The position numbers and the translations under genes are program-made. Positions 1 to 6,048 of a stretch of DNA of 7,209 bases are shown here, piece after piece. The DNA comes from Candidatus Poseidoniaceae archaeon (GTDB lineage Archaea; Thermoplasmatota; Poseidoniia; Poseidoniales; Poseidoniaceae): NCBI GenBank assembly GCA_013329865.1, contig DUJJ01000176.1, positions 1 to 7,209 of the forward strand, given 5' to 3'. Numbering within the stretch: position 1 is the stretch's first letter; each line of letters opens with the position of its first letter. The notes under the pieces were generated by a model, which saw nothing but the letters and a program-made list of their open reading frames with translations, was not told where the DNA came from and did not search any database.

Positions 1-837
1 ATGGACGGCGTTTACGAGCTTGAATTGGCGGATAAAGAGGACATCATGGATTCGGTGGAGTTCTTCGTTGCCAATGAACGAATGATTGACTTAAATCTAG
101 AGATTACAATAGAATGGGATGAATCAGAGAATATCCCAATAGAGTTAGAATATGATGAATCAATATCGGTAGCTGCTTCAGATAATCAGACATTCACCAT
201 TGAAATTTCAGACGTTACTGGCTATGCTTTTGACCGGTCACCAACCCAATCAATGACCCTCTTGCTGAGCGCCCAAGAGATAGCATTAGAGCAAGCAATC
301 AACACGCAAGAAATCGATGCTGAATTCTCCGTTCCGTCGGTATTCGAGTTGACCATCGACTCACAATCAAAAGGCGAGACCCTGTATGCTGGGTCATCGG
401 TTGAGTATACGCTATTTGTGACCAACAACGGCAACGGTAAAGACGTAATTAAGATGCCAGAATCGTCGGTAAAGTCATGCCCAAGCGTTACTGTTGAGGG
501 TCTTGATATCATTCGAGATGTCGAGTTGGATAATGCTTCAACCAGTGAATACGATATCCGAATTTCAGCCTCAAGTTCACAGCCTGAGCGAATTTGCGAG
601 ATTACCATCTCCATTAAATCGGCAGGAAATGGTCAGATCGCCAGTACTATTTTTGAAATTGATGTGGTATCAAACTCAGATGATGATGATGACCGAGTAA
701 TCCCTAGCAATGATGAGCCAAGTGACAATTCTGAGACGCAACTAACGGAAACAGACACTCTCAATTTCGTAGGATTTTATGAACTAATTATTATGGTATT
801 ATTTGCTGTATCATTCCGATGGCAAAAAAGATGTTAA
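1..837 (+). CDS. C-terminal part of a cell-surface protein with Ig-like domains and a C-terminal membrane anchor (5'-partial)
   Basis: The reading frame is open from the first base. The visible 278 residues have no signal peptide although the protein ends in a membrane anchor, so the true start is probably outside the window and the ATG at base 1 is probably internal. Residues about 1-110 and 113-223 look like two beta-rich domains. The second has the 'VEYTLFVTNNGNGKD' pattern typical of CARDB/NEW3-like Ig-fold domains in archaeal surface proteins. Two cysteines (C160, C199) fall in that domain and could form a disulfide. Two N-glycosylation sequons are visible (NQT at 62, NAS at 178). Next comes an acidic, Ser/Asn/Asp-rich stalk (about 224-252) containing five consecutive Asp, then one hydrophobic helix (about 257-272) and a short basic tail ending RWQKRC. 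This layout predicts an extracellular protein held by its C-terminus. Its binding partner or enzymatic role cannot be told from this fragment. It lies 168 nt from the next gene's preferred start and is probably transcribed separately from the operon. Confidence 0.8.
   Translation: MDGVYELELADKEDIMDSVEFFVANERMIDLNLEITIEWDESENIPIELEYDESISVAASDNQTFTIEISDVTGYAFDRSPTQSMTLLLSAQEIALEQAINTQEIDAEFSVPSVFELTIDSQSKGETLYAGSSVEYTLFVTNNGNGKDVIKMPESSVKSCPSVTVEGLDIIRDVELDNASTSEYDIRISASSSQPERICEITISIKSAGNGQIASTIFEIDVVSNSDDDDDRVIPSNDEPSDNSETQLTETDTLNFVGFYELIIMVLFAVSFRWQKRC
679..693 (+). repeat. GAT triplet run encoding five Asp
   Basis: Four GAT codons and one GAC in a row encode the Asp run in the acidic stalk of the surface protein, just before its membrane anchor. 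It is a short, slippage-prone microsatellite-like tract inside a coding region. Confidence 0.6.
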
Positions 838-900
838 AAAATGCCCAACTGCGCCTGATTTTACGGCGAGATTATCGAATACATTTCGGCATTCAAGCCG

Positions 901-907
901 TATAAAT
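901..907 (+). promoter_or_regulatory. Candidate TATA box of the DUF4350-moxR-DUF58 operon
   Basis: The stretch TATAAAT in the intergenic gap resembles an archaeal TATA box. Transcription would then start near 926-932, giving a 5' leader of roughly 75 nt before the preferred ATG at 1006. A second, weaker candidate (TATACA, 979-984) is centred about 25 nt upstream of that ATG and could give a leaderless transcript, but the Shine-Dalgarno-like sequence at 995-1000 makes a leadered message more likely. The call rests on sequence resemblance only and assumes an archaeal host. Confidence 0.4.
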
Positions 908-918
908 CATTGGATGAA

Positions 919-938
919 CTTGCTCACCAATGAGCAAG
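919..938. promoter_or_regulatory. Perfect 8-bp inverted repeat, possible operator or leader hairpin
   Basis: CTTGCTCA (919-926) and TGAGCAAG (931-938) are exact reverse complements separated by the 4-nt loop CCAA. The element begins about 12 nt after the TATA-like box at 901-907, so it would span the expected transcription start. It could be a repressor operator or a small hairpin at the 5' end of the mRNA. No T-run follows it, so it does not look like a terminator for the upstream surface-protein gene. Confidence 0.45.
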
Positions 939-994
939 CATTATGAGTGGAAAGAATTTCGAGGTAGTAGTAGTGTGCTATACATTGCGGAAAA

Positions 995-1000
995 GGATGG
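995..1000 (+). promoter_or_regulatory. Shine-Dalgarno-like site fixing the DUF4350 protein start
   Basis: GGATGG lies 5 nt before the ATG at 1006. The earlier in-frame ATG at 943 has no such site and would add 21 residues before the MAEEEKKK start. The ATG at 997 falls inside the site itself. The 1006 start is therefore preferred. Confidence 0.5.
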
Positions 1001-1005
1001 ATAAT

Positions 1006-2595
1006 ATGGCAGAAGAGGAGAAGAAAAAATTCAGTCTTGAGACATGGCTCAAGGCTGGATTCATGGCTTCTTTATTATTGTCAGTAATCCTCATCAGTTT
1101 GGTCAGTCTCGATAAGGAGACCGTATTTTCACCATATGAGCAGGACGCAGAATATTACAATATACAACTCACTGAAATGAGAGCGAATCTCGGTGATGAT
1201 GGAACCGGTTATACAGTTGCTAATACAATGTCGACACCAATGCTGGTTAATGACTGGAAAGATCCACACCGCACTTTATTGGTCATCGCTGCGCCTGAAA
1301 AGCCCTTTGATGCCGCAGAAGCTGCAGCAATTCACGATTTTGTGACTAAAAAAGGCGGCAAGGTAGTATTAGCATCAAATTCTACCAATGCACAACTGGT
1401 GGCGAGTGAGTTTGGTGTCAAGTATTTCGATGCACCGGTAGTAGACCCGTTCCAATTCTATGAGGTTGCTGACGAAACTGGAGCGGCAATAAACCCTGAT
1501 GAGCGTAAACTCTGGGCTGCTGCCAGCCTCACTCGAGATGTCACGCAGATGGGTGATGAGAAGCATGTGCCATGTTCTGATGTCAACATTGCCAATGCTC
1601 AGGTCAACGATTGTCGAATGCCGGTGTTGTTTCACAGAGCCACAGCGATACAAGTATTGGATGAGGAAGTAGATGACGATAGGGATGTTATGGTCCTTGC
1701 TCACGCGTCCACTCCCGCCTTCATCGCTAGACAAGATACCAACATCGATAATTTGAACAATCCGACCCTGGGTGAGGGCAAGACGGGCTTGATAATCCGC
1801 ATGGATTACCCGGGAATTGAAGTTTTAGACGAACAACCTAACAATAACTTTGGTGAGGTCGATGTAACTGGTTCAATAGTTTTCATCTCAGATCACTCGG
1901 TATTGGCAAATCACTTGTGGAACCAGACAATCGCCGAAGAAACTGGTAAACAGCAGTGTAAGTCACCGTTCTATGTGTCAAATGCGCTTGGTAACTCACA
2001 CGCATGCTGGGATAGTGCATTATTCTCGTCAAACGGTGCCGAAGTTGTCTGGAACGGTAACGGACCATATTTCCAAGCATTGTTTTACGACATGATGGAA
2101 TTCGATAATGAGGAAATCACCACTAAAGTCACTAGAGATGCCTCAGAATTCAATTTGGTATTCGATGAGAGTCGTCACGTATCAAGCGCTTTGTCATCCC
2201 CATTCACTGAGGCTATCGGAGCGGTTGTTCTACTGACCAGTGACAACGTCCTGAAATGGCTCATCATTCTGAACTTATTTGCGCTCTTAGCAATTGCCAT
2301 CATGGTGGTTCCTGAAAAAGAGAATTGGCGTCACGTATTTGATTTAACAAGGTTTAGAGAGAGACCGACAAAAATTGATTCTTCCCAATATCAGATGCGA
2401 GTTAGGGAAGCTTTCTTGTCCAAGGTTAGACAATTTAACGACCTTACACGGGATGAATTTGCTCGCAAAACCCCAGCGGAGATCATGTATATGGTAAGAG
2501 ACCCGCGCTTGGTAGAACTGATAAGTTCGAACCGTTCCTACTCCAACGAAGAATTACGGGAAGTGATTCCCCAAATACGTCGTTGGGGTAAATGA
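1006..2595 (+). CDS. DUF4350-like membrane protein, first gene of the MoxR operon
   Basis: The protein is 529 residues from the preferred ATG. An upstream in-frame ATG at 943 would give 550 but lacks a ribosome binding site. A charged N-terminus (MAEEEKKK) precedes TM helix 1 at about 15-33. A large extracytoplasmic domain follows. Within it, 'TLLVIAAPEKPF' (about 90-101), then a predicted helix and 'GGKVVLAS' (about 117-124), match the DUF4350 pattern, a Rossmann/GATase1-like fold lacking catalytic residues. 'VFISDHSVL' (about 292-300) and 'VFDESRH' (about 385-391) resemble later strands of the same family, whose members commonly carry a D-E-x-x-H motif here. TM helix 2 is at about 415-435 and a basic, helical cytoplasmic tail runs to 529. 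Cysteines at about 190, 203, 318 and 334 lie in two close pairs in the external domain, suggesting disulfides. DUF4350 genes are commonly found next to moxR and DUF58 genes, as here; moxR begins 17 nt after the stop. Family assignment is fairly sure; the function is unknown. Confidence 0.8.
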   Translation: MAEEEKKKFSLETWLKAGFMASLLLSVILISLVSLDKETVFSPYEQDAEYYNIQLTEMRANLGDDGTGYTVANTMSTPMLVNDWKDPHRTLLVIAAPEKPFDAAEAAAIHDFVTKKGGKVVLASNSTNAQLVASEFGVKYFDAPVVDPFQFYEVADETGAAINPDERKLWAAASLTRDVTQMGDEKHVPCSDVNIANAQVNDCRMPVLFHRATAIQVLDEEVDDDRDVMVLAHASTPAFIARQDTNIDNLNNPTLGEGKTGLIIRMDYPGIEVLDEQPNNNFGEVDVTGSIVFISDHSVLANHLWNQTIAEETGKQQCKSPFYVSNALGNSHACWDSALFSSNGAEVVWNGNGPYFQALFYDMMEFDNEEITTKVTRDASEFNLVFDESRHVSSALSSPFTEAIGAVVLLTSDNVLKWLIILNLFALLAIAIMVVPEKENWRHVFDLTRFRERPTKIDSSQYQMRVREAFLSKVRQFNDLTRDEFARKTPAEIMYMVRDPRLVELISSNRSYSNEELREVIPQIRRWGK

Positions 2596-2598
2596 AAT

Positions 2599-2604
2599 AG
2601 GAGG
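2599..2604 (+). promoter_or_regulatory. Strong Shine-Dalgarno site of moxR
   Basis: AGGAGG sits 8 nt before the ATG at 2613 and supports that start. This matters because the unusual Pro/Ala-rich N-terminus is therefore very likely translated. It is the best Shine-Dalgarno match in the operon, consistent with the ATPase being made in larger amounts than its membrane partners (inference). Confidence 0.75.
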
Positions 2605-2612
2605 AAAAAGAC

Positions 2613-3776
2613 ATGCAACCAGCCCCCCCACCCCAGCCTGCGCCAGCGCAGCCAGGGATGCCAGCAGCACCTGCACCACCAGCGCCTATGCCAGCAGCAC
2701 CACCAATGCCAGCAGCACCAGCGCCTGCGGCTCCAATGCCAGCAGCACCAGCAGCACCTGCACCAGCAGCCCCAGTAGCGCCGGCCGCTCCGGCCCAGCC
2801 GAAGCACCAGAGTAGCCCAGAAGTTAGAGAGAGACTTTCTGCTGTAGGCGCAATTGCCCAAGCAATTAGCGCCGAGGTTCAGAAAGTAATTATCGGTAAA
2901 GCACATATTATCGATAATGTGTTAATCAATATTCTGTCCAACGGAAATCTTCTGTTCGAGGATTATCCGGGATTGGCTAAAACCTTGATGACCAATACCT
3001 TCGCCGATGCTCTTGGCTGTGATTTCAAGCGTGTGCAGTTCACACCCGACCTGCTACCTGCAGATATCACCGGAACCAATGTCTATGATGCAAAGAAGGG
3101 TGAATTTACTTTCAAACCCGGACCGTTATTCTGTAATCTCTTACTAGCTGACGAGATTAATCGTGCACCGCCAAAAACTCAGGCTGCTCTGCTCGAGGCT
3201 ATGCAAGAGAAGCAGGTGACCATTGGAACCGTCACCCATAAGTTACCAGCGCCGTTTATTGTTATGGCAACTCAGAACCCTGTTGAGCAGGAAGGAACTT
3301 ATCCGCTACCTGAAGCACAACTTGACCGATTTATGTTCAAGATGTCAGTAGGTTATCCTGACCGAGCAGACGAAGATGAAATTCTTGCACGTCGTATCTC
3401 TCGTGGAAAGGATGCAGTGGATGTCGATGTTATCACCGATCCGCAGCGTGTTATTGCTATGCAACAAGCCTGTGAAGATGTGTATGTCGACCCTGCACTG
3501 AGAATGTATATGGTAGAAATTGTGGCTAGAACCAGAGAGGATCCAAGAGTCCTTGTCGGTTCATCTCCACGTGGTTCCCAAGCTCTGCTGAAGACCTCAA
3601 GAGCCGCTGCGGCGCTCAGGGGTAGAGATTTCGTCACACCTGATGATGTAAAAGCAGTTTCAGAATTGGCAATTGCTCACAGAATCATTTTGAAACCTGA
3701 ACACCAAATCAAAGGACTTGAGGCCGGAGAAGTCATTCAAACAATCCTGCGAGAAGTGCCAGTGCCAACAGTTTGA
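2613..3776 (+). CDS. moxR: MoxR-family AAA+ ATPase with Pro/Ala-rich N-terminal extension
   Basis: The protein is 387 residues. MoxR proteins are cytoplasmic AAA+ ATPases thought to act as chaperones that use ATP to mature or activate partner complexes, often with vWA or DUF58 proteins. Residues 1-66 are almost only Pro, Ala, Met and Gln and form an unusual disordered extension. The usual MoxR start corresponds to about residue 69 ('PEVRERLSAVGAI'), which leaves about 320 residues of normal family length. Walker A is DYPGLAKT (117-124), with Asp in place of the usual first Gly but the catalytic Lys123 and Thr124 kept. Walker B is LLLADE (176-181), followed by 'INRAPPKTQ' characteristic of MoxR. 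Sensor 1 is ATQNP (219-223), then 'EGTYPLPEAQLDRF' containing the presumed arginine finger R239. Sensor 2 is SSPRG (317-321). The C-terminal helical lid includes 'FVTPDDVKAV' (340-349). All ATPase motifs look intact. It lies between the DUF4350 and DUF58 genes, its usual partners. Confidence 0.95.
   Translation: MQPAPPPQPAPAQPGMPAAPAPPAPMPAAPPMPAAPAPAAPMPAAPAAPAPAAPVAPAAPAQPKHQSSPEVRERLSAVGAIAQAISAEVQKVIIGKAHIIDNVLINILSNGNLLFEDYPGLAKTLMTNTFADALGCDFKRVQFTPDLLPADITGTNVYDAKKGEFTFKPGPLFCNLLLADEINRAPPKTQAALLEAMQEKQVTIGTVTHKLPAPFIVMATQNPVEQEGTYPLPEAQLDRFMFKMSVGYPDRADEDEILARRISRGKDAVDVDVITDPQRVIAMQQACEDVYVDPALRMYMVEIVARTREDPRVLVGSSPRGSQALLKTSRAAAALRGRDFVTPDDVKAVSELAIAHRIILKPEHQIKGLEAGEVIQTILREVPVPTV
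2658..2753 (+). repeat. Two tandem copies of a 48-bp in-frame repeat (Pro/Ala-rich)
   Basis: A 14-nt word, ATGCCAGCAGCACC, occurs exactly four times, starting at 2658, 2688, 2706 and 2736. The spacings of 30, 18 and 30 nt reveal a 48-nt unit (2658-2705 and 2706-2753). Each unit encodes 16 residues of the form MPAAPAPxAPMPAAPx. A third, degenerate unit without Met continues to about 2800 (APAPAAPVAPAAPA). The period is a multiple of three, so copy-number change keeps the moxR frame open. The tract makes the disordered N-terminal tail of MoxR. Confidence 0.85.
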
Positions 3777-3787
3777 TCACCGCTGAT

Positions 3788-3792
3788 AGGTG
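3788..3792 (+). promoter_or_regulatory. Shine-Dalgarno site of the DUF58 gene
   Basis: AGGTG ends 6 nt before the ATG at 3799. The GTG at 3790, in the same frame, is part of this site, so the ATG start (MWSRKSAML) is preferred. The GGTG could pair with CACC at 3778-3781 just after the moxR stop (4-bp stem, 7-nt loop), which might couple its accessibility to translation of moxR; that idea is weak. Confidence 0.55.
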
Positions 3793-3798
3793 TTTGTC

Positions 3799-5112
3799 AT
3801 GTGGAGTCGTAAATCAGCAATGTTGGGTAGTCTTGCCATAGCAATGTATTTGCTAGGCTTGACATTGCGAAATGAACAATTGGTGACGATTGCCGTTGTG
3901 ATTTTTGTATTCCTGACTTGGGCCGCTCTGTTTGGCGGACACGCTGATGTTGCTTCTTCCGGCAGGCGAGCCGATGAGTGGTCTGGTGAGGAAGGCATTG
4001 CTTTAGGTAGCGTTATCGCGATGCGGAAACTTTCCAGTGCGCGACTGTTTGAAGATGGCGAACTTAATGTCACGCTAAGAATGCAAAATAACTCACCGCT
4101 ACCCAAGATTTTGGAGGTCAGAGACCGCGTTCCGGAAGTAATGCGAATCAAGGAAGGTTCGAACTACATACTTATGGAGTTAGGTCCAAGAAGAGAGACG
4201 TTCATTGAATACACCATCGAATGTCCACTCAGAGGATTTTACAGCATTGGACCAGTTGCCGTCAGAATTCAGGACCCGTTTGGTTTATTCCACAAGGAAA
4301 AAGAAATGCATGTCTACGATGATTTCCTTGTGTTTCCAAAGATGGAAGACCTCAAAGAAACCTTCGTTAAGTCTAGGGTACCGAAGATTTTCACCGGTGC
4401 GGTGAACATAAGGCAGCCAGGACCTGGTTCAGAATTCTACTCACTGCGAGAATACTTTGATGGCGATTCTTTTAGGTCGATAAACTGGTCTGCATACGCA
4501 CGTTCGGGTAAACTAATGGTCAATGAGCGTGAGCGAGATGCTGTTTCTGACATCATCATTATTGTTGACTCAAGAGCCGTTTCAGAAACCGGTCCCGTGT
4601 CTCGAAATGCCTTAGTTTACTCAACTAGAGCAGCGGCATCATTAGCAAAATATTTCCTCAGCCGCAGGGACTCAGTAGGTGTCATAGTTTACGGCGATGA
4701 AGTAGTAAGCGTCGACCGCGATACGGGCAAAAAACAGCTCTATGTCATCCTGACCAAACTTGCTGGAGCAGTAGCCCGAGGTAATATTCCACTACAGGTG
4801 GTTGTTAATCGAATAATGCCGCACATCAATAAGGGAAGCCCGATTATATTCCTGTCAAATTTAGAAGATGACCCAACAATCATCAGCGCATTACGTGATT
4901 TCAGAGCAAGAAACTTTGATGTTACTGTGCTATCCCCATCTTCGCTTGAATTCGAATTTGACGCAAAGCGAATCGATCGTACCGGCTATGAAGTTTTGAA
5001 AACCGAGCGCGATGTTATGATTGGCGAGTTGCGGGGACTTGGAGTGAATATTATGGATTGGGAACCTGATATGTTACTGTCAACAGCACTTGCTGGTGCT
5101 CGAGGGTTCTAA
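3799..5112 (+). CDS. Membrane-anchored DUF58 (vWA-like) protein, partner of MoxR
   Basis: The protein is 437 residues from the ATG; a GTG start at 3790 would add three but overlaps the ribosome binding site. Two hydrophobic segments near the N-terminus (about 7-22 and 27-46) anchor it. A beta-rich region (about 75-160) follows and ends in 'RIQDPFGLF', typical of the middle of DUF58 proteins. The diagnostic DUF58 signature runs from about 207 to 242: 'PGPGSEF', 'LREYFDGDSFRSINW', 'AYARSGKLMV'. Next is a vWA-like domain beginning 'DIIIIVDSRAVS' (about 251-262). Its metal site is degenerate: the first Asp and Ser are present, but the classic DxSxS spacing is not (DSRAV). Later strands include 'VGVIVYGD' and 'PIIFLSNLEDD'. 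The domain following the two helices should be cytoplasmic, where it can meet MoxR. DUF58 proteins accompany MoxR ATPases in very many genomes and are thought to be adaptors or substrates. The gene starts 22 nt after moxR and ends 10 nt before the next gene. Confidence 0.92.
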   Translation: MWSRKSAMLGSLAIAMYLLGLTLRNEQLVTIAVVIFVFLTWAALFGGHADVASSGRRADEWSGEEGIALGSVIAMRKLSSARLFEDGELNVTLRMQNNSPLPKILEVRDRVPEVMRIKEGSNYILMELGPRRETFIEYTIECPLRGFYSIGPVAVRIQDPFGLFHKEKEMHVYDDFLVFPKMEDLKETFVKSRVPKIFTGAVNIRQPGPGSEFYSLREYFDGDSFRSINWSAYARSGKLMVNERERDAVSDIIIIVDSRAVSETGPVSRNALVYSTRAAASLAKYFLSRRDSVGVIVYGDEVVSVDRDTGKKQLYVILTKLAGAVARGNIPLQVVVNRIMPHINKGSPIIFLSNLEDDPTIISALRDFRARNFDVTVLSPSSLEFEFDAKRIDRTGYEVLKTERDVMIGELRGLGVNIMDWEPDMLLSTALAGARGF

Positions 5113-5120
5113 GGTGAGGT
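5113..5120 (+). promoter_or_regulatory. Shine-Dalgarno site of the six-helix membrane protein
   Basis: GGTGAGGT starts immediately after the DUF58 stop codon (TAA, 5110-5112). Its GGTGA core lies 5 nt before the ATG at 5123. It is a good complement to the 3' end of 16S rRNA and supports the start used here. The 10-nt intergenic distance indicates co-transcription. Confidence 0.65.
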
Positions 5121-5122
5121 AA

Positions 5123-6046
5123 ATGACAATAAATAAGCCATCAGGGGATACTAGAGTCCTTTACGAAGGAAAAACCGTGAGGTCATCTGCTCCATCACGA
5201 AAGAAGTTGGCCGGTCAAGCGGGGGCAGGTTCTGATATTCCCAAAGACGCAATTCCGACGGTAGAAATGCCGACCTTTATCGAGAGTTTACTTGGCGGTC
5301 CGTTGGTCCCAAAAACCAAGTTCCTACCTCCAGATAGGATGGTACAAAATTTACAGTTGGGTGTTTATGGCGTTCTAGTCGCATTGTCTTTGCTAACCTA
5401 TATGGTTTCCCCGCCTGAGGGCACCTTGTGGTACATGGTTACTGGTAGCTTAACAATTTCATTCATTGCTCAAATCGTTATTATTGTCCTTGCTGCTGGT
5501 ACGGGTTTTTGGGGTACTATGCAAAGAGATGCCCGCTATACCCTCGTAAGCAATTTGTTGTTCATATTGGCAATAATGCGATTTGCTGCTTCAAAGGTCT
5601 CATTATCCAGCGACCCATTCGGACTGCAAGATAGTCCAACCCTACTCAATATTCTAGTGGTAAGTTATGCGGTTTTGCTGGTAATGTATTTTGAATTGGC
5701 TAACGGCGTAATTAGGTATTCGATGCTTGACACTAGTATCCGGACTAATGAGGTATACGTCATGAATCCAAAGAAAATCGTGGGGAAATATCATCGTTCT
5801 TTAGTAATAAATCCTGTTTCTGCAGCAATATTAGCAATAATTGTTTTATCAGCAAATACTATTCTACCATTTATTGTTGGGGTATTCTCATCCGACACCG
5901 CGACAAGATTAGAGGAGTCAGTTGAACTAATCTCTGTGTATGGCGTTGCTCTTGGAACATTCTTTGTGTTCTGTGTGGTTGGTGGTTTGTTCGCACTAAA
6001 CCTACCCAATCATCTGCAAAAATTCAGAGAAAAGCGTGCTGAATAA
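5123..6046 (+). CDS. Six-helix integral membrane protein of unrecognised family, last gene of the MoxR operon
   Basis: I do not recognise a family for this 307-residue protein. The first 70 residues or so are hydrophilic, with basic residues (VRSSAPSRKK) and Pro/Gly/Ala, and are probably cytoplasmic and partly disordered. A short amphipathic stretch (TFIESLLGG, about 51-59) precedes the membrane part. Six hydrophobic helices can be seen at about 77-95, 103-128, 139-157, 172-194, 231-255 and 268-293. A polar loop (about 196-228) lies between helices 4 and 5, and there is a basic tail (LQKFREKRAE). An even helix number with a basic N-tail and C-tail fits both ends inside. No catalytic motif, nucleotide-binding motif or transglutaminase triad is seen. 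Elsewhere, DUF4350/moxR/DUF58 clusters often carry other multi-helix proteins (DUF4129, RDD, SpoIIM-like). This could be a distant functional equivalent of one of these, but I see no signature of any. Position makes it a likely partner or client of the MoxR/DUF58 pair. Confidence 0.75.
   Translation: MTINKPSGDTRVLYEGKTVRSSAPSRKKLAGQAGAGSDIPKDAIPTVEMPTFIESLLGGPLVPKTKFLPPDRMVQNLQLGVYGVLVALSLLTYMVSPPEGTLWYMVTGSLTISFIAQIVIIVLAAGTGFWGTMQRDARYTLVSNLLFILAIMRFAASKVSLSSDPFGLQDSPTLLNILVVSYAVLLVMYFELANGVIRYSMLDTSIRTNEVYVMNPKKIVGKYHRSLVINPVSAAILAIIVLSANTILPFIVGVFSSDTATRLEESVELISVYGVALGTFFVFCVVGGLFALNLPNHLQKFREKRAE
6018..6022 (-). terminator. Possible T-tract terminator of the aspartate kinase transcript
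   Basis: On the minus strand a T5 run occurs about 27-31 nt past the aspartate kinase stop, with a T4 run (6033-6030) just before it. Short T-tracts can end archaeal transcription without a hairpin. This one lies inside the opposing membrane-protein gene. The evidence is composition only. Confidence 0.25.
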
Positions 6047-6048
6047 TG

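Noticed and set aside
838..942. A terminator hairpin for the surface-protein gene (CGCC at 852-855 with GGCG at 865-868)
   Set aside because: Only a 4-bp stem with a 9-nt loop and no following T-run; not distinguishable from chance.
943..1005. Upstream in-frame ATG giving 21 extra residues on the DUF4350 protein
   Set aside because: No Shine-Dalgarno site precedes 943, whereas GGATGG lies 5 nt before 1006. The later start also gives the usual short charged tail before the first membrane helix.
2658..2800. CRISPR or intergenic repeat array
   Set aside because: The repeat is in frame within moxR, has no unique spacers between copies, and is explained by a Pro/Ala protein repeat.
2538..2906. 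Minus-strand frame rich in Cys, Trp and Arg opposite the start of moxR
   Set aside because: Its composition is the reverse complement of the Pro/Ala codon repeats (GCx, CCx). It has no start context and overlaps two well-supported genes, so it is a shadow of the repeat.
3353..4151. Minus-strand open frames opposite moxR and the DUF58 gene
   Set aside because: They overlap coding sequence with clear family motifs on the plus strand, and their Ser/Arg-rich products look like antisense translation.
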